A DNA stretch of 64,000 nucleotides, from the NCBI GenBank assembly GCA_038380795.1, contig CM076261.1:31893866-31957865 (forward strand), in the 5' to 3' direction. Origin of the DNA: Pyrocephalus nanus. Taxonomy: Eukaryota; Chordata; Aves; Passeriformes; Tyrannidae. How positions within the stretch are numbered: position 1 is the first letter of the stretch; each line of letters starts with the position of its first letter. The notes beneath the pieces were generated by a model. That model saw only the letters and a program-made list of their open reading frames with translations, ran no database searches and had not been told where the DNA came from. This document shows positions 1 to 13,100 of this stretch, in pieces. The position numbers and the translations under genes were made by a program.

Positions 1-41
1 AGCTGAAACTTGGGCTGTGTTTGTATTACATTTTTCACTTT

Positions 42-44
<3 letters not shown>

Positions 45-71
<27 letters not shown>
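45..71. repeat. Poly(T) tract, T27
   Basis: A pure run of 27 T follows a T-rich lead (31-43). There is no recognisable retroposon body on either side, so it is treated as a simple repeat. Confidence 0.85.
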
Positions 72-75
<4 letters not shown>

Positions 76-3000
76 GAAAACTCTTGACTAATAACACTTG
101 CTGAAGGAATAACTTTGCATACATGCTACCTGTGCTTTTCAGACAGGGAAAAAAACCCATTAACCTAGCATTAACTGAATATCTCTGCAAGCCTTAGCAA
201 TTCTGACCTGACAAAAAGAACAGGGTATGGGAAAAAATTCTCTGCAGTATTTACTTGAGCCTTCCTTCTGTCCACACAAACCAAAATTAGCAATGTCAGT
301 GAAGATGTTGGATAGTTATGCCACACATGGATTTATGAGCTTGCTTAAACATCTTGTTATTAAAAGTTTAAATATTTACACTGAGAATCTGCTGCCTTCT
401 GGACTCTTGTGAGTACTGAGGATGCTTTTTCTTTTAATTGAGAATATTCTAATGTTGACTTTTTAACATAAAACTGCTTCACTGCTTTTCAAATCAACAG
501 TTACAGATTAATTTAGGCTATATCAGGGCTTAAGTGTTGCTTAATCCTTCTAGAATTCTAGCAAAGGCTGACCACTTGACTAAGATTATATAGCTTTGAA
601 AAAAACCCCAATTTTAAATGGGACATCAAAGGAAAATGAAATAGAGCTCAGGGTGCTGGCTTTTGCTGGTATTTTCACATTTGGATTTTGCAATGATAGG
701 ACATATTTCTGTGTGGGACTCTTTGGAAATCAAGGCTTGTGCTGTCTGTTCCTCTTAAAAACCCAGTATAAATCCCCCTAACTGAGACTCCTTGTTTTTC
801 ATGAGGCTTGAATTAGGGTGTTAAAGCAGAAATCATTGTACTGGGTTAAACTTTAAACCCTTTTCTGTTTAGTTGTACATGTATATAACAAAATATGCCC
901 TTGGCTTGCCAAACATTATCCATTTGGCAATCACAGGGCAAACAACATGCTGAAGATTAAAAGACTCTGTGCTTTAAACAACACTTTCAGTGTTTGATGT
1001 AATATTTCCTTTTTAATTATGAAGGGAACCCACACTGGTAAGGGGAGGCAAATAATTGCTATGAAAATGTGCAGATTTTCTCAGTAGAAGTATTTCTTCA
1101 AAATCATAGTGGGTGGTGGGAGATAAGAAACAGTTGAGTATATTCCATAGAAGGACTGGCTTGTAAATGACTGGGCACTTGAATATAGGGGACCTGGAGG
1201 AGCTGCAGACTGCCAAACACCATTTGTTGAGTAAGGCAGTGGCAGCTCTCTATTAACAAAACAGCAATCCAGTCACTGTGGAGAGGAGAGTAGCGGGATG
1301 AGGCAATTTGTGTCAGGGAAGCATATAATAGCTCCAGTTGTCTGAAGTGGATCTTTTAATTCTAATATTTTTAGAAAAAATTTAATTCATTCAAAGAATG
1401 AGATAACCCTAATTTTTTCCTCTTTTAGAAGTTTGAGGGAGGTAAAAGAAGGATTAAGTAATGACTTAGGAATTTTACAGTGAACATGGATGTTGGCGCT
1501 CTCTTGCTGTAGCTACATCATCCATCTCAACATACAGTAGCTATGGGAACAGAGCTATTGGACCTTGCAAAAGGAATGCAAACATTTCACTGCTGGTTTG
1601 CTATTTGTCAAGAGTCCTTTTTTCAGATGTCTTAACATAATTTCCATTCTGGTATATGCTCGTTCAAGCTTCAACTCTAACTGTGGCATCTCACTCCTAC
1701 AAAGTCAGTCTTAAGGCAGAGAGGTCTCTTTTTTCTGTATTCTTACAAATTCTACTTTGTTGGCAGAGCAAGGACACTGAGTAAAATATGGCTGAGTAAA
1801 GTATAGCTGTAGACAGTAGGGGAAACCAAGTGGGCATAGAATAACATCACAGATAGCTTCACTGCTCAGGCCACACCTGCAGTTGGACAGCTTAGTCATA
1901 GAATCCCATGGGTGTTGCTAGTCCAAATGCTCTAGTTGTACTGGATCTCTCGGAATATGGTGGTGGTGGTGAGCAATTAAAAATGCTTGATAGAATAGCT
2001 TGTGAAAGTAAGCAATAACAGTGAACTTGCTGTGTTTCCAAAAATGTAGCAATCAGCTGCAAGGAGTAATAATGTAATTTAAATATAAATTCAAATGAAA
2101 GTTGTAACTGTTTAGTCCTTTTTTTCTACACAGCATCTAGACATATCTGAAAAATTTCTGCTCTTTCTTGATTGAAGGATTGACAAAATTAAATATATGT
2201 ATATTAGGCTACTTTACCTGAGCACTATTAAATATTGGTGGCCTTGGAAAGCAACAGAAGTACCATAAATATTGCTCTTTCAGAAAGGTACAATAAAAGA
2301 AACAGGGCAGTTGAAGTAAGATACTTACCTTGATGGAATTAATGTTCACAGCATGACTCTGTCAAAACTTGGCTTAGTACATTATAAGCAATTTACCAAA
2401 GAGAACTTTTATAGTCAAGATAAGGACAGCCACAGTGTCCTGGTTTTTGAGAGCAGAATATAGTTGAGTTTGAACTTCAAGAATTTGATCCAGGCTTACA
2501 ATTTTTGGCTTCAAATCAAACCAGTAACATACTACTTCCTAGGAGATGAACTAAAATAAATCACCCGTGAAGCCTGATTCTGTTTCTTGCTTCTATCTAT
2601 TCTAGTGCATGTAAGATTTCTTATTAAAATCACCATGGATACATGATCCTTATAATCCTGTGAGTCTTTTTCTGATTGTCTGCTTAGCTGCAGAAAGTTA
2701 ACTAATGCTGTGCCTGAGAGAAATGAGCTTCTGCCCCTCTCCCAAAATCTGAAATCAAAGCAGCTCGCTTTTGAATCAACCACAGGCATATTGACCTGTT
2801 TTCACCATGGCAGATGCATTTGACACTGCTGCACATCCATCCAAGTGGGATCTGGGCTGTTTGCTCTGTGCTATATGGACTTTTGCAGTAACAGAGGAAT
2901 AAAACGTGCAGGAAGTTGCTTAGGCATCTTTGGGGAGTGTGGAGTAGTAGTTCAGAAGCAGTTGCCCTGATACAGAGCTCTTTCATGGAGGTATGTGTGT

Positions 3001-5326
3001 ACTTCAGAAAAAATCCACAATAAATTAATTTTATTCAACAAGCAGTATGATTGCTATGGACAAGTTGGTTATCTCTGGTACACTGGTAAAATCAGTATTC
3101 TGATTTGTGTTAGCATGTCCCTAGTGTGAAAATATGAATGTGCAATCTCTTATCTTCTACCCTATTGCTTACAGGCATAAATTTGAGTCCCTTAAACTGG
3201 TGAGATACAGTGCATTGGGCAATTCAGTGGTCACTGAGATTATCTCCTGGCTGCTGAACAGGCAGTGGTCATAAAGGAAAGGCAAAGACTGGATAACTTG
3301 ATTTCAGTAACTGTACCAATCACCCTTCTGCTGTACTACCTTGTACTAGTATGAGCTTTCAGTAAAAGGTAACACGAGTGACTTATGTTGTATGTGTTCT
3401 TTCTGGGTTAAGCAGTGATGTGGTGTCATTACGTGCTTCTCAGTGAAAGAGGCTGAATTAAAAATTACTTCTGTTACTGTTTAGTGTACTGCAGCAAATG
3501 CTGTGTAGATCTGTAAATCAAGACATTTGTTCTTCATTTTTAGCAATGCCCTTTCCCTGAACTCATTTAATGAGACAGTTGTAAGATGTTTGTATGTTCT
3601 CCAGCTGGACTGGGTGCATGATTCTTGAACTCTGTCTCTTACTACATTCTCATTTGAAAGTGTCCTGTGTCAATAGACAGTGGCAGCTATATTCTTAAGG
3701 CAGTCTTTTTTTCACATAATACCCCTTTAACTTTGAAAGCAGTGTAATGGACAGAAAAATGCCTGAGACTGAAAAAATTTGTCAATCTCTTTGTTACTGA
3801 AGTCCTTGACAGCTATGTTTCATAAAAGTGAAGGGGCACTGTCAGTAAAGAGGAGGGTTATTGTATGAACCAAAAGTGACATACAGCATAAGGTGATGGT
3901 GAAAAACAGAAGACTGTTGTTTGTTATCCCTGCTCATTATCCCACAGAAAACATGCCCCAAAATCACTTCTAATGTATAACTGAAGTTTAAGCAACTATA
4001 ACAATATAAAGTTTTAAAAGTAGCTTTAGAGATGTAGATCATTGCCTCTATTATAAGATGTCTGTTAAAATAATTAAAAAATTATGTTGCTAAGTAACCA
4101 AACTATTTTCTATCTGCTCAGATGAAAGTGAAAGTGAGGATTTTTTCAATTCATTTAACAATTTTATGCCACTTTTCTGCTAAATGTTGTGGCACATGTA
4201 GATTGCTCAGATTCTTAGGTCAGTTATACAGCTTGACTCAAATGCACCGCATAGCCATTTACCAAGACAGAGGTAAAGTACCACTTTTCTCTGTACAGTT
4301 TGCTGTTAAATTTGATGTTTTGTTGGGCCTAGCCTTGTGCTTTCAGATTGTGGCACTGCTGCAATGACACCAGTCACTTGGGCAAGCCAGGCTCGTGTCC
4401 AAACAGATGCTGAGCTCTGTTGCTGGAGTTACCACTACTGGTCTGACAGAGCTTTTGTTGTTTGCTGGTTGCAAACAACTGGTATGTTTGCTACATGCCA
4501 GTGCAGAAGAAGCAGGAAGATGATGCTAACTGATGCCTCAAAAAGGAAAATGGGACACATTCTATGCTGACCATTCATAGGACAGCTTGGAGCTAAGGTG
4601 CTCTGTCAGGATAATAGAGAGCAATATGAACCATACTGACCCTGTATAGAAATTGGTTTGGGTTCTTGGTTAGAATAGAAGACATCTTGCCATCTTGGTG
4701 TGAGGGTTCACACTACCTTGCATGCTAGGAGAATTTACTGGATATTCCTGCAGTAAGGAACATGGTAGAAAACAGAGGAAAGACTGTGGGAGAAAAGTGA
4801 CCTGCCATTTTCCAATATCCACTGTAGAAACAGATAAGAGACATCCTTTCTTCAGAAATGTTCTGAAGGGAAAGGGTCACCCTTTTGTCCTTTCCCCTTC
4901 TCTTGCAAACTCTGTTGGACATAAAAGCTGTTTCACTCTTTAACATTTACACAGATTGACCTCAGAAATAATCAGTGGCATCCTAAAATGACTGCTAATC
5001 GTGGGAGTTGCAAAGACATCAATCATTTGTCAAATACTTAAACAACATTTAAACAATCAGAAAATCATAAGAACTAATTTAGTAACCTTATCCTGGCATT
5101 GTTTGTTAAACACTTCCTATTAGACCACCCTCAGTATGGACAATGGCAGTGAGTAATTTAATTTTATTAATTACAATAATAACTCATGCTTCAGTACCTT
5201 ATGTTCTGGCTAGTAGTCTTAGTTTAAATCTATGGTTTAACTTTTCTCTGTATCTTCAGCTTGCATATTCTATATAAGAGATTTTCTTGGCAACTATATA
5301 GTGTCCAGGCTAGTACCCCAATGCTT

Positions 5327-5366
5327 TAATAATTTTGATATCTAAATAATAATTTTGATATCTAAA
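5327..5366. repeat. Perfect 20-bp tandem duplication
   Basis: Two identical adjacent copies of TAATAATTTTGATATCTAAA lie at 5327-5346 and 5347-5366. The lack of divergence suggests a recent slippage event in the intron. Confidence 0.9.
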
Positions 5367-7102
5367 ACAGTAGTGTAGAAAAGAATTAAGCATAACATGG
5401 AAAGAACAATTTAACAATTTTTATGTCCCATTTCAGTGGAATACATTAGCAAGTAGAGCTTCTAGCTCTGCTATGCACTGTGACCCCATGATACCAAAAC
5501 TTATTTCCAGCTGAGATGCAAAGTCTGTAGATTCTCAGGGGCAAAAAAAAAGTGGTAGGATTGCATACACTTTATTTTCTTTTTGCATTCAAAATATGAT
5601 TGAAACTTTACATCTTAGAAGGATTTATGTGGTCAGGAATAATGACTTGCGTGAACATATTGTACCAAATTTATGCTAGCATCTAATAGAAATGTGTCTT
5701 AGTGCTATAGAAACCTCCCAGCGATATCATGTTCCAAGAATAAAAGTACAGCTTGGAGGTGTTCATACAATAATTCTATGGAAAATTCTTCATGTAGATA
5801 TCATTGTTTCAGGCTGTGATTGGAAGTTCAGCCCGCAGTGCCAATAAATCTGTACAGCGCCCTGGAGTGCTGATGGTCTCTCAAAGCTTAGTAAGATCAG
5901 CTAGTGGAGCATGGAACCCTCTCAGAGCCACAAGATTTCTGATCTTTCCATGTGAAGTGTTAAATTGAAAATAAACAGCTCTGTGATATATTCCCATTTT
6001 CTGTGGGTAACCGTTGATTGAAAATGAGTGCAGCCGGACAGGCTCAGCGAAGTGTCCACATCTGAATAGGAATATAGAGTAGTGAAATTTATTCTTATTT
6101 CTTGTTTCTTTTTTCTTTTTTTTCCTGTACCTTTCCAGTACTCATGGAAGAGGAAAGAACACCATTTTCTCAGATGTTATTACCTCATTACAAGCTCCAG
6201 ACTTTGTTTCCTGGAAAACGTAATTGTAATCGTGCTCTAATGTCTTGCTTTTTTAACACAAAAATATGTACCGGCACAAAATTGCTTCCTGTTGCTCTCT
6301 TCTTCTATCTGTTTATTAACAGAGCGGTCAAGTGCTTGATCATGTCACATGAGAGAAGACAGGGCTTTATATTTTGTTAGACATCAGTCCAAGGTAGAGC
6401 TACAGAGGGCTAATGGAAACTCCGGCTTCTAATTTCATCCTTCTGTAGTTAAATATTTAATTAATTGTTGAATGTTTTTGCAGCTGAGCATTAAGACTTC
6501 TGTTCCACATACTTAATCCCATGCATGAAGTCTTCATAGGCTCAGTGGTGCTTTCTGCTCCTCAGCATTGTGTTGAGGTGCTAGTCAATGGGAGGACGTA
6601 AATATAAGCAATTTACTGGGGAGAAATGTTGTTGTACCTAAGAAATGTAAAGAATATGCTTTCAATAACTGTCTAAACACTGTTTGAAAGTAATTACAGC
6701 AGTCTAAGGAGGTTGACGCTCAGTGAGAAGAGACTTAATTGCTTTCAATCTGGGTAGGCACGTGGCCATGTACAACTATAATATTTCTTTTCTCTGGCTA
6801 TTAGCTTGCAGATATGGATATCCATCCAGGTTTACCATTAGTGTTAATGTTTTCCAGCTGCTACTTGCTAGTATGAGCATATTTCTGGCAACTGAGGATC
6901 ATATTTGAGTAACTGTAGATGTCATATAGTTGGGGTGCATATGAAATGCTTGATTAAAAAAAAAAAAAGAAAAAAAAAGTTGAATTGTGAGGTTCAACAA
7001 AGCCAATTGGCTTCAGGGCCTCTGGTTCAGTATTCCATGCTCCAGCTTCTAACTTCATTCATACGACTAGCAAATGGTGCTGAAGTTTTTCTGTCTTTTC
7101 TT

Positions 7103-7104
<2 letters not shown>

Positions 7105-7134
<30 letters not shown>
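7105..7134. repeat. Poly(T) tract, T30
   Basis: A run of 30 T follows a C/T-rich lead (7091-7104). It is an intronic simple repeat with no retroposon recognisable beside it. Confidence 0.85.
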
Positions 7135-7137
<3 letters not shown>

Positions 7138-10100
7138 TGAAAGAGAATTGTACTGGCAAATGCTGGAGATGTAATCAAAGATCCCAGCTAAATTCCACTC
7201 TCCTAAATATAAAACTTAGTGTTTTAATACTCATTTGAGTACTGAGTTACAGACAGTCATTGCAGATGAATGTTTGTTTAGCATTTCTAAGCATTACTTT
7301 GTAGTTCTTTGAGTCAAACTGCAAAATTATTCTTAATGATGATGACATTTTGTAAAGACTGAATTCTTGCTTCACACTGTTATCTATAGTTATCTTTGAG
7401 GGAAAGATCATAAGGAAAACTCTCAAGAGCACTCAACTGATTTTTGAAAATGTAACTCAGAAAAACAAATCTGTAACTTAAAAAGAAGTGAGAAAACCCC
7501 CATTTCTTTAGCAACACAGAAATTGCACACTGATTTGTATCTGAATTGCCTCATCACTCTGAAAAAATTTTAGAACTACTCTTCTTTTAATGTTGTCTGA
7601 TAGCAAATATTTATTTGTCAATTGCTAAAAATACAAATGAAATATGAAAAAATAAGGTCGTAAAAAATATTCAGGCAAAATAGTTGAAACAGCCTAATAG
7701 GCAGCCAATTTAAAATTCCAGTGTTTTCATTTTTGGATTAATTGGATGCTATAAATAACATAAATATAATCCAACGATTGTTATCATGCTCCAGCTGGAA
7801 AACCACTCAAAAGCACACACAAAAAAAAAAAAAAAATTAGTTATTGCAAATGAGCAAAGGAATTTATGTCAGAACACTCCGTGTTCAGTAGATGCTCAGT
7901 AGCTGGACAAAAAAATGCCATAGATCATCTTGCCATGATGCACTGTAGCTAGCTTGTAGATGACAAAATTGTTCTTAACTTTTAAATTTTAAAGTTAATT
8001 TAATTTTTTTAGGACAATTTTTGATTTTATGTGTGGGTTTGAAATGGAAAAATTGTTAGGGATGCCTCCTTTTTGGGCCTGTACTGACTTTGACAGACTC
8101 CTGTCTCTGTACTCTTGACATACTAGTTACCAGAGACTCCATTCTCTATCCAGAATTCTTCTGTCTTCCCTGCGGCCTTGTTGTTTATTATCAGCTTTAT
8201 TTCAAATGGTGCTAGATATCTTGACTCCCGAATATGTAAGATTAACTTGTCAGAACAAAGCAAAGAACGCTTACACAAATTTTAAAATAAAAGGACTCTT
8301 GGGTTTCTTGAACTTATCTGAATACCAGTCTAGCAGGTGTGAATGACTGAAATAAATTAACAATAAATTGACACTAAATGAATGTTTAAGATACCTTTGT
8401 CTCCTTGCAAGTATGCAATATTCCCAGCCATAAGCATTTAAAATGAATGATGTAGTAAGAAAGCATGAGATAAAAAAATGCCTCCTGTGTTTAGGACCCT
8501 TTCAGGACTTTTTTTGCTAAATTGAGGATTAGAAATGAAAACTAGATTATTTTTTAAATAAGTACTAGAGCTGATGTTTTAAAAAAAATCCAGATACTCT
8601 GAGTTTATGATAAAACTTTGAGCTGGCATCTTACAAGTGTTCATAGAAACTGAGTTAATTTGAAACTGAATGTCATATAGTTATGATCCCGTAAATTTAT
8701 TTACTTTAACCTGCCTTCTTTCTCAGGATAGAATCTAAGATTTTTTTTTTTTTTGGCACACATAAAGCTTTTTCTGACTGGTGTCTGACAAATATGATAA
8801 TGAAAGTAGTTTTATTTTAAAAGAAAAAAAGTCTTTTAATCTTTTTTTTTTCCTCTGTAACTTTTGAATTTTTTAAATTTATTTGTTAAATTCATCCTAA
8901 ACCCTTTTTTTTTTTGCTTTTAAGATAAATTTATCTTCCTTACAGTGACTGCAAAATAGGTTTTGGACCTGCTCAACAGCACTAAGCCATGTCCCTCAGT
9001 GCTACATCATCTACTCATAATGAAAAAAGCCAGTTAAAGTGCACAAAGTTAGCTGTTCACAAATTCAGTCAGTGACTCTGAGCCCACCATGCAGTCCTTT
9101 GTACTTGTTTGGTCCTTGGTGCAGGCACCAAGAACTGAGAGCTCTGTGGCTGTTCTTCATTCCCCTGATGTTGACCTGGCCAAATTTGTACTGCTGATCT
9201 TAATTTACTTACCAAGGCTTCTGAAATCCCAGACTAGATAACAGTTTGAGGAGACGGTGTGAAAATGCTGATACTGAGGGAAATTTACTTAGATTTGTCA
9301 CCCTTCGAATTCCTAATTTGTGCCACTCCTTGCAGATGATTCTTTTGTATCCTGCTCTGTTGAGCGTCATTTCCAACAGTGCTATGTTGCTATATCTACT
9401 TGGTACTTAAATGCACTTTAAAGGAAGACATTTCTGATTTTCATTACTTTCTGTGACTGTGATAATGTAATCACTACAAGTCAGATCTGTAGGTAGGAAA
9501 GGCAGCTTCTGCAGTAAATATAACTCAGAATATTCAAACTTGTAGAATCTTTAAATAGGTCTTGGAAAGTTAGTGAACCAGTTTAGAGCTTCCTCTTGAA
9601 TCTGTTTAAATTTAAATAATCAATCCTAAAGGGGCTGTCCTTTTAAAAGAGACATGCATCTAATTCATAAATATAGAATAAATATAGCAGTGACCACAAT
9701 GTGTCAGTCCAACACCTGAAAACCTAATGAAAGCAGGTTAGAAAGGGTTTATGATTGTTTTTCAAGCATTCCAAATGTTCTGTTAAGCAAAATTACTTTG
9801 TTTTCCTACATCTGTCTTTAATAAAGCACTAAGATGGCTGCTAAGCAGTAGCTTTGTCTTCATCCAGCTGGATACACCTGAGCTTTCTTAGCTTGAGAAA
9901 AAATCCTTCTCAGCAAGTGAACCGAAACTGAGTGAAATGTGCATATTTGGAACTATAAATCAGAATGTCCATGTACAGATGTTCTCAGCCTAGAGGCTTA
10001 AGTATGAGGGAGTTTGGTTCCAGAAGGCGTTTTCAGCAATAACTGAAAAATCTTCAGAGATGCTTTACAACTGCCTAGTACAGTATTAGCACAGTACTGA

Positions 10101-13100
10101 AAAATCACCATGAGTGGCTTGCTCATTATGCTCTTCTAATATGTGCTATACAGTGGTAAGCTTTGGAGGCAGGAAATTACTACAGTTCCAATATGAAAAA
10201 AAAAACAACTCAGCCTTCTCTAACAGAGATTTGGGGTGAAGGAATCATACGGAACAAGCTTGCTTTTTAAAGCAAGGAGAAATATTTCCAAGCCTTTATA
10301 GCACCTGTTGGCATCAGGCAGAGCTTTTCTGAGGATGAAAATTAAATTACCTCATTTGCAAATGGTGGAGTTGGGCTTCAAATGTGATGGCTTCCCACAC
10401 AGCAGCAACTGGAAGAGATTGAGTAGGTTTTGGGCTCTTGCCTGCTCTGACAGCAGGCTGCTGTGGACCCCTGAAAAGAGGGAGAGAGATAGTTTCATGG
10501 TTTTGTAATGTGTTACAGTTTTAGTGTAGCCATATGTGTCTGCATTTGGGCTTTGAAAGGGAAGACCTCATCTGTCATTTTTACCATGGTACAGTTCTGT
10601 ACTATGACAGCTCTCATAAGCTTAAACCAAAGGATATTGTCTCACTGCTCTAGGATGGCTATGTCAGCTTGGGAAGGTGACTCCTGCTCCAAATAAGCAT
10701 GTTGTGATTTTAAAGAAAATGTGGTTGGTTCTTTAGACTTGCAGAAAAATGAATGCAGAGCTGGGACAGGCTGCACACATGAAGCAAAGTGTGAATGACA
10801 GGGAATGGCACAATGTGATGGTGTGCATTATTTATCTAGGTTATCCTCAGTGAGGAGTATAATTCCTTCTGTATTTGATTTCTGTGTTTGAATGAAGGGG
10901 CTCATGTCAGACTGTGTCAGGAGAAACATGTGACAAGAGAGAAGTTTGAAGTTGCTGGCAAACAATGTAAAAGGACCCCTGTTTTTAGGCTCATATACTC
11001 AGACAGAGTAGAATTTGAAAAGAGTTTTTTTAAAATCACTACTTTTTAAAAGCTAATAAATACTTAAGTAGATGACTTGCCCATTTATAGTGAAGAATTG
11101 CTGAGCTGAAAGTGTACAGGGAAATTGTCCATTTATGGAATAAAATCTTTTGGTGTATATGTAAATGATAGAATAAGCTTACCAGGTACCTGTGATTAAA
11201 AATGTTAAAAATAGAGAGAGTAAGAGATTGTATGAATATTTGAGGTTGCAAATATTCTTAAAATAGTGAAGTATTTCTTGTGACATATTTCTTGATCTGG
11301 CTTACTTAGCATTTTCTGAGATAGCATTAGACCTTTGAAAGTAATATTTCCAAATATGGATGTGAGACTTTTATGCACTTGATTCATATTTAGACCCAGC
11401 CCCCTTGTTCAGGACATGTGAATTTAGTGCTCAGCTTGTGCATATGTGGTGGATTACCCAGGAAACTGCAGTGAACAGAGCTGTGAACATGATTTCTGAA
11501 GAGCTAAATGTTTCTTGGCGTGTGACAGCCAACATCTTGCAGTTTATGAAGTGCAGCTCCCTCTCCTCACTGCCCAAGCAAATGAATTGCCAAACCCTAG
11601 GAGCCAGAGCTGAGGCAGCAGGGCAGAGGCACTCTCTTAGTTCCCATTTCTTGAGATCTCACAGAGGAATGCAGGGGCTCTGTCCCACCAACTCACCTGC
11701 TAGAGCAGGAAGGGAAAAAGCCAAACTGAGGTGTTGCCCAGTCTGACCATTGCTGCCTCACCAGCCAGGAGAACTGATTACAAAAAAACTCTCTGGAAAA
11801 GCCAGTTACTGTTGGGAGTCTTGGCATCTGTGTTCTCTTAATGGCATTAAAATGAATTTATATCCTCTTACTCCTAAAACACAGACTTCCCGGGGCACGG
11901 ATGGGTTCCACATATGTGCTAATAAGGGGAACAACAAAATGGTACACCACTGCTGCTTTGAAACATGGGCTTCTACTGAAATGTATTAATGCTGAAAGAG
12001 CTGGTAGAACCTTTCTAGTGGTACTTTTTATTTATGTCTCTGAAAAATGAAAACCAATTTTCTATATTTCTCAAGTCTCCATTGCTTTGATAGACTTCTT
12101 TAAATCCTGAAGTAGCTGTTATACTTTATATTGATGTCTGCCCGCCTTCTTTGGCTAAAATAAATAATTTTTCAAAGAGCTATGGGCTGAAAGCTTCTTA
12201 ACCTGATGGAGTGACTGTAAGAGTTTTCTGTAAATAGCTTTCTGTACAGCACGTGGGCACTGGAAAGTGATCTCTTTTCTGTTATAATGTTATGAGTTCA
12301 CCAGAATTGGAAATTGGCATACATACAGCCTGTCTACATCAAGAGGTATATAATTGAAGGCAATTGATATGGATTCTGGACTGCAGAAATTGAATTGTGG
12401 CCATATTATGTATTAATAAAATGCAAATTGGTGCTCAGGTGAGAGGTTGGAAAAGGGACTACATCCAAATCCACAGCTATGCATGCAAAGTTAATTTTTT
12501 TTTTTTTCGCTTTCATTTAGTGAGTTTAAATTTCATAACTCTTACGGAAGTTTTCCTCCAGATACTTTAATGGAAAAGTAAACCAAGCGATTTTATTGAA
12601 AGGAGATATGCATCTGATCATCTTTCCCAATTTCTGTTTTTCATTCCTACTGCAGTGTTTGTTCTTCTCCTTTTTCGGTTGCTGCTGTCTTGGAATGCTT
12701 CTGGCTGAGTAATTATTAAATTGGATTTCTGCCTTTCCTGGTCTGAACATAAATCGCTTAGTGCAATTCATGGATTGCACTAGCTGCTCACTTCATATCT
12801 TGCCAAATGGACTTGTTAGCCTCCAGACTTACGTAACCTTCCCTCTAGCAGAGCTGATCAGACATCCCAATATAACCCGAACCAAAACAAGTAGAAGAAA
12901 AGAGCAAGTACAGTCAGTGAAGATACCAGAAAGAAATTTAGGCAATCAGTCTAGGCTTGGGAGTCTTGAATCCCAGGTGACATATCTAACAGCTTAACAC
13001 GTGATACAGTACAGCTTATTGCCAGGCATAGTTCTTACTTTGGGATGAATAGAAACACTTTACGTTTTCAAAGTGGATTTTTTTTTAAGTAAACCATTAT

